Under the pieces are notes generated by a model, which was not told the DNA's origin, did no database searches, and saw only the letters and a program-made list of their open reading frames with translations. Below, in pieces: positions 11,501 to 24,700 of a DNA stretch of 64,000 bases. The stretch comes from Formicarius rufipectus. Taxonomy: Eukaryota > Chordata > Aves > Passeriformes > Formicariidae. Numbering within the stretch: the first letter of the stretch is position 1; each line of letters opens with the position of its first letter. The position numbers and the translations under genes were made by a program. The stretch covers positions 628,695 to 692,694 of the forward strand of contig VXAU01003749.1 of the NCBI GenBank assembly GCA_013399695.1, written 5' to 3'.

Positions 11501-14248
11501 AACTAGAAAAGGGGTTTAAAAAAATGGAAAACTCTTTTCCTTTGCTGTTTCTTGCTCTCAATTATCCATCATTACCTATAGGCAGACATAAATCACTGAA
11601 GCAAGAGCCTCTAGTTCCTGATGGCACCATGTCTCACACAGGTACAACACTCTATACAGCCTGCCTTTGCCTCAGTGCTCCTCCACAGTATTTTCCCTTA
11701 TTTCTTTCCACCACCTCCAACAGAACAGTAGCATTAAAAAGCAATTCACTCCCTTGAAACAACTATCCAAGACTTAAAACAGGTCAACACAGAGGCACTC
11801 AATGCCATAGCAATTCAAGCTGCTGGGCAAGACAGAGGCTAAAGATTCAGCAGTGTCCATAGAAACAGGAATTTAAGCAGATTTCTCTTTTCAAAAAGGA
11901 AATGACAAAAATTTGCACAGCCAGGTATGATTTTAGAGACTTGGCAGTATTACAAAGCAGCTACAGATAGAAGAGATGATTCCAGTCCTTAGAACCCCCT
12001 ACCCAAATACACAGTGGCACCAAGCACAAAAAAGGAAGCCAGAGAGAGACAAATGAGCAATAATTTAGGATCCAGCAGGTATCTTTGTGCCAGTCCCTCA
12101 GCAACCCAAGAAACAGGGGAAAATACAGCACTGCAAAGCAGCAAAGAGCTGTTGCAAACACTGTGGAGGAAACATGATGGATATGCCCATTGCACCATCC
12201 ATACTTTAAGGCAGCAAACACAGCTCTGACTGAGCTTGAAAGGAGTGGACCAGGGGGATCTGTCTCACCCTATTTATCTCCTAACAGCAAAATAACCCAC
12301 TTTTGGCATATCCTATGAGAGCAGCAATCATGACACTAGATGTTGGCTGTGCTTCCTGTGGCACTGCTCAGCATACCCTGTCAATGATCCCAGAATCAAT
12401 GAGACTGAGAATGTGCCTCTGGGACTTGCACCTGGCTTGAGAAACAAAATTCAGGCCAGAGTGGCTTTAAAGAACAGTGGGTCTGAACTTAAAAGGGGAA
12501 TTTTCATCATATAATTATATAAACACGAAGGGTTGTTTTTTAAAAAAAGTTGCAAGGAAGCACTTTTCCCCATTGCTTTTCAGAACACAAAATCTCTATT
12601 CATAATGTTCTGGTGTAAATAAAAGTAACACTGGGAGGGGGAAATGCTATTTTGTTTGTGCATCAGGTTGGAAAAACATGCAAGCATCCCAGTAAAGGGA
12701 GCGCACAACAACAGATTCACCCTCTACAGAAGAGAGCAGAAAGCTGCAGTTTCTTGCAGGCTCCCTATGAATTATGGATGTGGCAGCAGGCCCCTGGCAA
12801 CACTTTGCTATAATGTTAATTTTTCTCTTTTTTGATTTTCTGTTATTTGTGTTTATAAGGAACGTTGTCAAGCATCAAACCCCAGGAATGTTCTTAAAAT
12901 ATTTACTCTGTCTCTGAAGGTATGAACTGCAGTTGAATGAAACACCTCCTTCCTCATCTTTAAGCTTTCATTTTTATATTATATTCCTCACCAGGGCACT
13001 TTAGTGTTTTCCAAACATGACCATTCCTGCCTTTGAAAGCATGAACTGAAATGAAAACCAAGCACACGTTTTGTCACCCTTTAACTCTTGAGCACGTTGC
13101 TGGGCTTGTTTGTGGCAAAGCAAAGAGACATAAGTGACTTTTTTTTATTTTTCCTTAGAAAAAATAATTCATAATAATTTAGGTGGAAAGGCATGGTTAC
13201 CTCTTTCTGTATGCATTTTAGACTCTGAATGAGTTTATTTACACTGATCCCTCACTGGCTCGGCCAGATTTGGGAAATGGCATCACAGAGGGTGCTCTGC
13301 TTCTTTGAACCAGACTGCTGATACTGGGAAAGACAAATATTGCTTCTGTTCTCCATTATATGCAGCCTTTGAATACTGAATACAAAAATATAATAAAAAC
13401 AATCCTTCCTGTGCTGGTTGTCTTTTAGGGCTTCTACTTGATTTGATTACCAAGGCACTAATTTGTGTGGGCATTATATCTGATGGTTTGCCCATGGCTG
13501 AAATAAAAGGCTCTTAAAGCCTCAGCACTTCCAGGGAGCAGGATAGGAGGGAAAAGCTTTAAAACACGCTGGGAGTGAGGAGCAAATAGATGCTCAGGGT
13601 CTGCTTATGGAGACAGAAGTGAGAGACATCAGCACTGCCATGATTATGAAGGGAAGGGTGCCTTTCCTCACCCTGCACGTGTTCCAAGCCGGAGCTGAGG
13701 GCAGGGACGCTGCAGCCTGCAGGAGTGGCCAGAGCCAGGAGGAGTCCTTAAACCAGCCTGGAAGGACAGCAGAGGAAGGGTTGCCACGGTGGATGGCTGG
13801 TGTTGCAGAGCAGCACTGAAGGCTCCCATATTTCCTGGGCTTGAAGCACCTGTCAGTGTGGAGAGCTGCCAGGAGAGGGCAGGGAGCAGAGATCCTCCCT
13901 CACAGCTTGTTCCAAACGCTCTTGGCTGTTTATCTGTGGGCTTCCCTCTGCTGACTCCTTCCCTGAGCAACTCCTTGCTCCTTCTCACCCAGAAGCAGTC
14001 AAAGGGCTAAATGGGTCTCACATGTTTCTAATGTTACTGATGTCAAAGAGTCCAGAACAGCATCAACAAAATTCCTCGCAGATCAATGCTGCGAGTTAAC
14101 AAAGAAAAGTAAATCCACATAAATAATCCCTGAAATTTTGATGCCCAAAGAGTGAAGAATAAGATCTTTGATTAATAAGAAACAAGGTAAAAAAGCCTCC
14201 CATTTTTGCTCCATCAGAAAAGACAGCCTTCAACATTCTATGCACATA
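11501..14248. other. Unique non-coding DNA
   Basis: No repeat family or gene is recognised. 13540-13990 is somewhat richer in G and C with overlapping frames on both strands (70-106 codons), none protein-like. T-runs occur near 13139-13152. Confidence 0.55.
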
Positions 14249-14298
14249 TTGATGATCTCAGAGGTCTCTTCCAACCCAGTTGATTCTATGATTCTGTA
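14249..14298 (+). mobile_element. CR1 tail-only fragment (about 50 bp)
   Basis: Only the extreme 3' end of a CR1 is present: 'gatgatctcagagg', 'ttccaaccca', then 'gattctatgattctgta'. It closely resembles the tail-only copy at 57113-57164. It is either a very severely 5'-truncated insertion or the surviving end of a decayed copy. Confidence 0.85.
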
Positions 14299-14893
14299 TT
14301 TCACCAAAAAGCTTTGAACACGAGCACTAATTCAGCATCAGCTTCTGCCACCTTAGGTAATTCACACCTGCTCACATGAGGCCCAAGGACAGTGCAAGTT
14401 CAAACAAGTGACACTGAATTATGTGTGCAAGGTGTATCCAACGGGTTCCTGCTGACACTAAAACTCTTTTCTTGCAGTGATCTCCAGAGCCCTTAAGGAC
14501 CCGAAAATTTAAATATTCATAGAGCATGGTAAGGCCCAACAGGAATAAAAGCATAAGAGGATGGTTGCTTGGATCCCCATTTATTCTATCCCCCATCCCT
14601 ATTAACTTAGACACTCAATATTGGGAATCACTGCCTTCCAGCATCAGGGAAAAGCCAAAGCTACATCCAGACTTGAGGGCTTGTCTTAGCTGGGATGGTT
14701 TGCTTGATGAAAATGCTGGTTTCTCTTTACCCTCCATCAGCTCAGCTACAAATAAAGACCAAGCCAAGAATATTTGTTGAAAGAGGGTGAAGGGACAAAG
14801 GATTGTCTGCAGTTAGAGGAGGAAATATCTCCAGAGAGGACTTTTTGTAAGAGCTTAAAATGTCTAATTATGGACTCAGGGCAAAGGTGATAT

Positions 14894-15394
14894 TTGAAAC
14901 TTATCAGTAATTCCCACCCTGCTTTCATACAACTAAAAGTATTACACAACCTTAAAAATGACACATATTGCTCATGTCTGTGTTTTCAGAAAAGAAAGAC
15001 AGAACTTCCTAAAAAGATGTTGGCAAATGAATCACTCTGTGAGCCTTCAGCTCGTTTTTCCACATTAAATAATTACACTGAAGAGCTGCCCATGTTACCC
15101 AATTTCTGTACTCCAGTTGTAAAATCAAACCTCCCCTGTGGCAGAAGACCAACCCTGGTTAAAGGAAAGCACCAAGTTATGCCACAAGCAGCACAAACCA
15201 AAGAGCTGGATGTTATTGCACAGCCTTCCTACAGCTTTATTCCAGCAGCAAATATGATAATGGTATTATTTTATGCACATACTGTAATCACTGAAATATG
15301 TCAGCTATCTGTAAACGAGCATTACAGATCAGATAAAAACAGATTTCTTCTGTTTCAGACATGGATTAGTGTTAAAATCCAACCCGGAAATTGA
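14894..15394 (+). other. Longest gap-free plus-strand open frame, 166 codons, probably chance
   Basis: This is the longest open frame on the plus strand not made of Ns or simple repeat. Inside it, a pyrimidine-rich 'tctgtgttttcag' at about 14977-14989 looks like a splice acceptor and precedes a lysine-rich start. No matching donor, domain, signal peptide or protein family is recognisable. With this base composition, roughly one frame of this length is expected by chance in 128 kb of double-strand sequence. I list it so that it can be tested, not as a gene. Confidence 0.1.
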
Positions 15395-15410
15395 AGCAAT
15401 CCTAAGCATC

Positions 15411-15442
15411 TTTTCCTCTTTTTCTTTTCTTTTTTTTTTTTT
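15411..15442. repeat. Pyrimidine/poly-T tract
   Basis: A 32-base stretch of only C and T ends in about 12 Ts. It could be the T-rich complement of a retroposon tail, but no retroposon body is recognisable beside it. Confidence 0.85.
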
Positions 15443-16527
15443 GTTTATCAGTATTAGAGCTCCAAACCATCTGTACTTAATTGTAAGACAACAAATTGTC
15501 TAAAAACCAGCAAGAATTAAGAGGGCAAAGCTTCTTATGGACAGTTTATATCAGAGAAATTGAAAGACTTCTAAGATCACAGCACTTCTTGTGTCCTTGT
15601 TTTATTTCTCTGGATTCCCCGTGTTTATCTTCCAAAATGGAAATACATACAGCATGTTGGTGGCTGCCACGGCAGCACTAAGAGGTTTACCAGGGTCTTA
15701 AACTTTGATGAGAAATCCACTGGTAGCTTAAGAGCTTGCTGACATTTACTCCTAAAGTTCATGCCGGGCAAGAAGACCAACTGCTGAGCTCCAGTGCTCC
15801 ACTGACTCCCAGAACTGGAGAAACTGGGCCAGTAGAGTAGGATGGGAGGTATTTTGCATGCCATGCTTTCCAGTGTAGCAAAGGAAATCATTTCCGTGGT
15901 GTGTAGGGAAGAACAGAGATTTGGTTACAGCAGGGTGGATGGGAGAAATAGAAGTGTGAGCCACCAAATGGGTCACCCAGGCACAGAGTCCTCGGTGTGG
16001 ATGGCATTATGCCCATCTCTTACCTGCAATTCACCAAGCAGCTCCAAATTTTTTTCAACTGTCATGCTCATTCAGCTGTGCTTGCATTCTTTTTTAATTC
16101 ATTCCATTTGCTAGCTGTGATTTGTTTCAATCACTGGATAGAAAGTAATATGCTGCAATTAAATAACAATTCATGAGATGAATAACTACCATCGACCAGC
16201 CAAAGTCAGCACTTTGCCTACACGCCAACTACAGCACTCCTCATTAAAACATCACTTGGTGTATCTTCCAAAGAAATCTGTATCTGCAGAAGAGAAAAAC
16301 CTGCACAACTGCCAACAGAGGTTTCCTTTTAGGGGCTCATCCTTCTTGGGTTTACGCTCCTCTTTTAATTATTTTTGTTCTCTTAGAGCTCTATTCCTCT
16401 TTATAGATGACCAGAGTACTTCGCACCTTTGCTGCTGCTTACCTTCCCCCCCTTCATTCTTTACTATTATTTGTAATCCTTTTTGGTAAAAAGAAATGTT
16501 GTAAAACTGAGAAAGAGAGCAGGAGAA

Positions 16528-16890
16528 CACAGAATCATGGAATCACTGTGGCTGGAAAAGCCCTCCCAGCCCACAGAGCCCACCCCGTGCCCGATGCCCA
16601 CCTTGTCCCCCAGCCCAGAGCTCTGAGTGTCACGGCCACTCCTGCCTTGGGCACCTCCAGGGCTGGGCACTCCAAACCTCCCTGGGCAGCCCCTGCCAGG
16701 GCCTGCCCACCCTTTCCAGGCAGGAATTCCTCCTGCTGTCCTCCCTGGCCCTGCCCTGTCCCACCTGAGCCCGTTCCCTCTGCTCCTGTCCCTGTTCCCT
16801 GGAGCAGAGCCTGACCCCTCCTGGCTCCATCCTCCCATCAGGGACTTGCAGAGCCAGAAGGTCCCCCCTAAGCCTCCTTGTCTCTACAGA
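16528..16890 (-). mobile_element. CR1 LINE 3' fragment, GC-rich copy
   Basis: Read left to right it is the complement of a CR1 3' end: 'cagaatcatggaatcac', then 'ggctggaaaagccctccc', 'cacctccagggctgggcac', 'ctgggcagcccctgccagg', and 'aaggtcccccctaagcctcc' at the far right. This corresponds to roughly the last 360 bases of a subfamily with a 'tttaggttggaaaa' tail. The copy is unusually GC-rich, which makes open frames of 89-135 codons on both strands; none is a gene. Confidence 0.85.
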
Positions 16891-16958
16891 ATCTTCCAAA
16901 TTTATTTCAAGCAGAACATTATGTTGGAGAGAAAAGAAATTCCTTAAAAATCAGGGGG

Positions 16959-16973
16959 AAAAAAAAAAAAAAA
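16959..16973. repeat. Poly-A run
   Basis: Fifteen consecutive As follow 'ggggg', about 70 bases past the CR1 copy. CR1 elements do not carry poly-A tails, so this is unlinked or marks an unrecognised retroposon. Confidence 0.9.
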
Positions 16974-19900
16974 GGAAATTCAAGTTTTCTCTCAAACACA
17001 TCAGAACTGCTGGAAAAACTCGAAGTGCCAAGTCTCCTGGGATCTCTTAAGCAGCAATGAAATGACTATGCTTTAAAAATAACTGATAAAATATTTAAAG
17101 ATGAGCAAGATGTTACAACTAATAATCAACTCCTTAAAGTAAACATGCACGTTTTTTAACATAGTAGTAAAAGACTGTCTGCCTGGCGTGCAGATTGTTC
17201 TAAATGGTTACCTGATCATTCAAAAGCCGTATTCCAGATTATAAATTTGTCTTCAACACATTTTTAAGGGGGTAATTTTTTACTTCTAACACACAAAAAA
17301 CCCATTAAATATCATCTTGGAGAACCTGTAAGCAACACCATCTTTACATTTCCTCAGTTCAGAGTTCTGCTTAAGATCACTGTATTAGAGATTCGTGAGA
17401 ATGGCAGGTGACATCCTTTCCCCCTCCTCAAAGACTTTCATTACCAGATGTTGTTACCATCTCTGTTCTCATTTTGCCCACTTGCTTTTCAATGAATCAG
17501 CAAAAATTAGAGAAGAGACATTTTAAAATTATTTTTGGTTTTAAGTGCAGGTAGCTCTACAGGCTTAAATTTGAATGAAATTGCATTTTACTAATCATGT
17601 GAAAAGATGACAAAACAGAGAGTTCCAGGGCCCCACTTTCAGACACTCCTGGGTGTTGAGATGCAGATTATTTCAGAGTTAGTGCTGAGATCCAGTGCTG
17701 GGCCTGAGCCCTCTGCCCCACTGCCTTTGCCAGCTCCTAAGTCCAATTAAAATTCCAAGCTGCATTTTAAAAGCTAAAGGCTCCATGTGCAAACCTACAG
17801 GGCAGCACATCCTGCAGGGCAAATGTCTGTGGCCTCATAACCTCTTTGTCTCAAATGAAGCTGTTTAATTTGATTTTTTTTTTTATCCTCTTATATCTAT
17901 GCACGTGCCTGGCTGATCAGAGAAATAATCTTTTTAAGAAAAATGTGTATAGATGTGCTAAAAAAGTACATTATGTCCATACCTCCTGGGCAAGACAGGC
18001 TTTCTGAATTGGACCTTTTAGTAGAATCATGCTAATTTTAAAAATCCTGATTTTATACTTCCATACCGTTAAATGAGATCCTGTACATCATGGAGTCAGA
18101 GGATGATAATTATGTACCTGGTAGCATTTTCAAGAAATAAATTTTAAAATTGCGGGGGTTTTAGGAAACAAAACAACAAGAACCTCTAATGCTCTGCAGG
18201 ACATTTCTTCTAATAATTAATACCATTTTTCACACCTGCTACACATTATAAAAAAAGTGGAAGAGTGACTAATGCAAAGCAATTTTTGTCTAGGCACTTT
18301 TTGCAGTGCTAATTATCAGTTCCATTGTGTACCTCTAAGTGAACCTGACTTATTTTAATTATAAAAAAAATAAAAGGAAAAAAGATATCTGTTTAATAAA
18401 ACACAGAGAAATGTATATAAATATACAAAACATATACAAATATACGCAACTGACATAAACCCAAACAGCAGCTTCACTCTGGTCCATGTGCTAAGTCTAA
18501 CTAATGTGAAAGTTCCCATAAATTACACCACACTCCTCTCAGTGAAACAACTGTAATACACAGGGGGGGTAAGAGGAAGAAAAATGGGAAAAGAGAAAAC
18601 CACAACCCCAAAGTCAGTTTGCCGTCCAACCTCTAACTGCTGAGATTCCTCTCAGCCCCTGAGGAAAAGCAAATAAAAATACCAGTAAAAAAGTGAGTCC
18701 TTCACATCTGATCACATTACTCAAAATTGAGGATCTTCCAGATTTTCTACATTGCTTAAAGTGGGTCAGGAATTCCAGGAAAAATGGACAAATCCCAGCT
18801 TCTAATTTTCCTCTGGGATTCAGAGCAGATGCCAACCACAGTGACTCCTGTGAAAAATTGTCATTTATTCTAGAGGAGTTTCTTCAGGACTGCTGGAGAA
18901 AATTCGGATAAACATTGGCTTACCATCAAAGGCTGCAGAATAACATAGGCTGTTATTCCCTCTGGGGAAAAAACAAGAGAAAAAGCCAACACCAAAAGCC
19001 CCAAAATTTCCTTTGAAAATGGAAAGATTTGCTCAAATTTTCAATTTAAAAAAAAAAAGAAAAACAAAAAGAAAAAAAATCCTAAACCAACTGAACCACT
19101 TTTATCAATTCAAAGTGCACATTTAAGCTGCACTGGGAGAGTTCAGGGATTCCCAGGGCTCTTGTTTCCCTTTCAGGGCAGGACTTGCAGTCCTGGAGAC
19201 ACCTCCCAGGATGAGTAAGGTTGGCAATGTTCTTCTCTCTTGCCTTATCAAGGATGTTCCCAGAGTGCAAAGCTGGTCCTCAAAGACAGAAGTGACACTT
19301 GAAAGGGTTAAATTATTACAGTTAAATCTTATAATAACTAAGTATTGCTATAATCTTATAATCTTCAGAATTACTAGCAATGCCAACCAGCTCCTGTTCT
19401 GTTTTCTGCTCTACTTAGGCACACAAAGAAGGTCCTAAAATGACTGATCTTGTAGACCCAAGGAAATAAAAACACTATTTCTACATGGAGAGCAAACAGC
19501 ACAGAAGTAGTAAAAACATGTAAAACTGGGAAGTTCGAGAAAACTGTATTTGTTGTTATGGTTAAAATACTACTAAATGATGCAGGTGTGAGACAAACAA
19601 TGAAGTGTTTGCTGTTATGGTTGAATTCTTACATAGCTATGAAAGTTTTGCAGATACTGCTTAAGGATAACATAATAACATGACCATTAATTCAATAGTT
19701 AGATTGCTTGTACTATATTCTTCCTAAGATTCTTCCTTAGGTTTTTGAATTCAGTGCAACAGAGAAATTAAGTTGAAGAGATCAGAGATCTCTTTCTGTG
19801 ACTGGAAACTTATGAAGTAACACCATCACTCCCCACCTCCCAAAAATCCTCATGCCAAACAACCCAAAAAGCAGCACAAATGGCACAACAGAAACATACA

Positions 19901-20930
19901 GCTCATCTTTTGAACAACCATAAGGAACAATTCCAATGTCCTGGTTGTCCCACTAGTCCAATGTAAATCCCCCTCCAGCAGCTGTGATTAGCAAATAGTC
20001 TGAGTTTACAGTCCCTAAAGAGCTGGCATTTTTTCATGAGTCCTAGCCCATGTCTTAATATCACCCTTGCCTTCACAGAATGGAGAAAGGGAAAGCAAAC
20101 AAAAGAAATAAAGGCTCGAGATTATAAATGTCATCATTATCTCCTGACTGGCTTAAAACAATTAGCCCAGGCATAAATTTATCAGGCTAGGGGAAAGTTA
20201 AAGCCTGGATATAATGGATTGTCCCCTGCTCCCTAAACTAGTTCCCTACAGGACATCATGCCAAGTGTAAGGGTTCACTGAACTTCAAGCTATATAATGA
20301 TCCACAACTGGGATCTCTAAAAGACTGCCAAAAGTTTGAGGATTTCCTTTGCTTCCTTAACACTCTGGCACTAAGGGGAATCAGAGACATGTTGTCTTAG
20401 AGAAGTTTTAATAGCATTTTGTCAGGACACTGAAATTCTGCAGTGCTTGCGATGTTACTACAGACTTCAAGTTTTTATAAAATGTGGTATTAACTGCATT
20501 ATCAGATTAGAAAGCCACCTTTAAATGTCATTCATTTCCATTTAGTAGGAGTTTTTGTGAGCCCTCCCTCCTTTTTTAGGACAGCATTTGCCCTTTTAGG
20601 TTACTCTCTCTTCAATTTAGGAACTTCTATCGTCATCCTGCAACTCTTATTTCCCCCAAGATGCTTCTCCTCCTTAAAACTCTTCCTTTCCTCAGCAGTT
20701 TATTCTGGTTTTTCTTAGCTCAGATTTCCCCCCACTTTTCTGCTTTTCTTCAAACCATCTCTTTCCATTCCTTTTCAACTCATCTACCATTTCTCCCATG
20801 TAGTGGCATCTCCTTCCAAGGCACTGAATTCCCTTCCCCACACACAAATACAGTTCTGCTCCCAGTCACTCTGTCTCTCTCTAACCCTGTCACATCTGTC
20901 AAACAAATCATGTCATATTCCCTAAATAGG
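16974..20930. other. Unique AT-rich non-coding DNA
   Basis: No repeat family or gene is recognised. A-rich stretches lie at 18358-18385 and 19046-19080. A short imperfect direct repeat (a 'tgttatggtt' core at about 19553 and again at about 19613) is present. Around 20925-20960 an 'aggatat(a/g)gatct' motif is repeated once in tandem. Confidence 0.55.
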
Positions 20931-20939
20931 ATATAGATC

Positions 20940-21780
20940 TCATAGGATATGGATCTCTGAGGAGGGGAACCATTGTCATTCCACTGCCCTCAGCAGTTGC
21001 TTATTACTGAGGTGGGCAAACAGGAATAGCTGTTCTTCCCCACTCCTTCCCACCTGCTGGGGAATTCCTGCAACCACAGGGATTGTTAACCCTTCTGTCC
21101 AAAATGGAACAGGAGACACCCTACACAACTGGCCTGAGGGATTCAAGGGCACAGACCAAGTCCTGGGAAGTTCTGTTTGCTCACTCTGGCAGCAACCAAA
21201 AAATGACACCAGGAGCTGGGCCAGCTGGACATCCCCGAGGAAGAGAGCAGCCCAACTGGACAAAATTCCTGGGAAATGGTTGCCCCATCACCACCAGTGG
21301 AGGACCACACTGCCATTGTGGAAAACACCAGCACGGTGCTTCAGACCAAAGTCTTTCAAATGAACCTTGTGTGCAGTCGCATCAGAGAAGCACCTCAAGA
21401 ACACGGGATGAGGTCCACCTTGGGCAGCCTTTGCAGCCTGAGGTGACCAGGTGGGCACCATCCACTCAATAGAGAGAAGAACCTTTCCCAAAGGGGGTGC
21501 AAGATTTTCTAAGGAAGGTGTTGTAGATCGTGGAGGGGAAATCAGTCACGTTTCTGTAGTTTATCTGAGAGAGGAGACCAGGGTGGCTCGTTTGGGTTGG
21601 ATCAGTGGAGAAGATGGACCTTTCCCATGACAGACAGTGTGCCACTTCCTCCTCTGTCCCACCACCCCAGGACAGCAACCACCCCTCCCTTCCAGAGTTT
21701 CCAAGTGAATCAGGCAGTGGTTTTCTATGGTGGAAAAACATCCTGCAGAAAGCACTAAAAGAACTTTATATGTTGTTTTT
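20940..21780. other. Unclassified block, possible decayed retroelement
   Basis: This 0.8-kb block is GC-richer and freer of stops than its surroundings. It supports a plus-strand frame of 129 codons (21083-21472) and minus-strand frames of 91-95 codons (20976-21263 and 21466-21741). The composition and length would suit an old endogenous retrovirus or LTR fragment, or a processed pseudogene, but I recognise no protease, polymerase, integrase or capsid motif and no LTR ends. I cannot name it. Confidence 0.25.
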
Positions 21781-24700
21781 AGGCAATAAAACTTCAGGCA
21801 ACGACAGCAAGAACTCCCTAATCTTTATTTAAACTGCTGAGAGCTCTCCAAGAACTTCCAGGGAGAGTCAGACCTATCTGGCCATGTTTTAACTGCATCC
21901 TTAAAAACCACTGTGTTCTGAGGTGGAGCAAGAAGGTTTTATGGAATCTGAATTGACACATTACTTAGAAATGTGATTTAGCAGTGGTCATAACTGCTCC
22001 AGGAAAGTAGTTTCTCTGCTGCAATAAACCACGTTTATTGAGTAGTTGTCTAGTAATCAGTCTGCAGTATGATTATTATTATTTACTATCACCTGATTTC
22101 CCTCTTCTTTTAGTAATGGTTGAGGTTGTTCATCATCCCCTGACGGCTAAAATTGCCAAAAGACTTTCATCTGTCGTGCACAGTGAAATTATTTTCTGAA
22201 ATATTTTGAGAAGCACTGCTCTTTCATGTGCACATACATTTATTTATGTATGTATGCAGACTCAGAGCTTTATGTTTTACTTCAGAAGACATCACAGCAA
22301 GATAAAAGTTTAGCTGCTCAGTCTGCCTGGGTTTAGCTGTTCTGTGCAGCTCTTCTCTGTTAATTCTGGTGCCTGCAGTTGTTTGTTTCATAATTCACCA
22401 CGTGAGTGCCTGCTGGAAGTGATTTTAATACCTGATTGCTCTTGGCTCCAAGCAAAGCAACGTCCTTCATTGGGGACAACAAGATGGGGTTGGTGAGAAT
22501 TTATGAACCAATGGCTGGATGTGACTACTGGGTAGAAATCACTTTTATTGTGTACATAAAATGGTGCTTGGATTAAAGGACAATGACATTTCTCAAGATG
22601 ACAACCAATCCAACACCTCAGACAGGAGAATAAAGCCTGCAGTTTGGTGCTTGATTTTTGTGACTTTGTGTGAGTTTTGACTTTGACTGACCTAATAATT
22701 TAAGGGATAACTTAAACACAACGGATATTTGGTTTAAGTTTGATAAAAAGGAAAACTTGGCAAAAGTATTTTCTGCAAAATAAACACTGAAACCTTCTCG
22801 AGGTATTGAAGAAGGACTCAAGTTAGTCTGAGGAAATGTGAGTCACAGAAGGTTTCTTGATGACTTTCCTTCTGTCATATTTCTGAGGTGGCCTCAAAGG
22901 TGTCATTATCACAGCTTTTCATAAGGATAGTTAATATTTTCTTCTAAAATCTATGCTGTAGCAATTAAAATGCCTTGCTGCTGCCCTAAAGGTATGGTTT
23001 GATCCATCAGAACCTGATGGATGCATCCTAAAATAACTCTTTCAACTCCTACAATTCTTGTACATGTTGCTCTATAACAAACCACAGGGGTCTCCCTGTG
23101 ATTATCTCACAAAAATATTGTGAAGAATAGGAAGAAAATAACAGTGTAGACTCACCATAAAATACCTTTCACAGAGAGAAGGACCTTGGGGGGATTTTTA
23201 AGGAAAAGCACAAACTCATTCAGCAATAAGGGAGTAACTAGAGATGACCTGGGATCTTAAAATGTTGCTATTACATCTCTTCCACATCTGTCAAATGCCA
23301 TTTCTACATTACAGTTCCTCTCTTGGCAGATCCAGTTTACTAGATCCTCCCCATCACATGGTTTTATGCACTCCCTGCCATGTCTATGAAAATTCTACTG
23401 GCTATGACATCCCAAAGCAAACTAACAACAAGTCAAACCTTTTCTATTATTGCTTAAAAGGAAACATTTCATATTCAGAGTCAACGCTGATCACACAACA
23501 GAGCTGACCACATGCTGTGAAGTGAGTGAACAGCTCAGAGAACTGACCCAACCTGGACACACAGCTCCACATATTTTAGGCAGCAATTTTATTATTCACA
23601 TTTTAGCAAAAGAAGCAGTGGATCTCTAAAATTGTTCAGCTGGCATGATGGCAGGATTAGCATTTGATCATTTGGGGTCATCTGGAGCTCCTCTGCTCGT
23701 GTGTTATTACCAGCTTTGGTTGAGCAGCCTTTCACCATATAGAAAATAACCTCCTTTTCCAGCTATTCAAACCAAATTATTTGTGTCAGGTGGAATCTGA
23801 CTCAGGACGAATTGAGAGTGTCAGTTGAACCCAAATATTTATGGAGGGTAAGAACAATAAACTGGGGAACATTAGATTTGCTGCAGTTGTTTCCCAGTCC
23901 TACCCAGCGAGTGCTTTCCTTTCACAAAGAGCTCTGGTTTTCATCCTTCTCTGAATGGCTGAAGGAACATAAAAGGAAAATTTTTTTTTCCCAGAAATAA
24001 AAATTGGTTGTCTGCTCAAAAGGTCCACCTGAAAACTAAAAGCCTGTGCTTAGGAAACAACTTAAAACTTGTTACTGTTTGCAAGTGGCTTCAAAGAAAT
24101 AAACTAAATTAGTCCAGTGTAAAATAGAAACGTGCCAGGGAGAACAAAATTATGCCAGCTGGTCTTTGCCTTATGTTCTTCTGCTATTAGACCTGAAGGT
24201 TTTGAACCCAAAAATTCATACCATAATTATCCACTTGAGGTCTTGGAACAGATTTTGTGCTGATTTTATTTAGACACATTCAAGAAAACATGTCTTGATT
24301 GCTTTTTTTTCAGTTCTCATAGAAAAGCCACCTCCTCACAATTTATTTTCCTCAGATTTTTTTTTTCAACAGATGTAATTTAGTGTAGTGAGATTCCTCA
24401 TCATGGGTAATCAGGCACCAATTGGAGGGATTGTACTTTCTTTCCCTGCTACTTCTGTTTCCTTCCTAGACTTTATTTCCCAGGAACTTAGATTATTTAA
24501 CTGGTGGTCTCTTAACTCACTACTGTTACTTCTGTCTATTTAAATGAGATTCTAGTTGAACATTATTATAATATACTGTATATAATTCTATTATAATATT
24601 AATATTATTGTACATACTCCCAACAAATCCTCACAGGTTAAGTGTTTCAGACAGAGAACTTGCTGATTTCAAGGAAAACTTGACAATCTCCAAGAATTTC

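Larger units (their letters stand above)
14299..16527. other. Unique AT-rich non-coding DNA
   Basis: Apart from the 166-codon frame and the poly-T tract listed separately, no gene, RNA or transposon landmark is visible. Short frames (60-135 codons) overlap on both strands. Confidence 0.5.
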
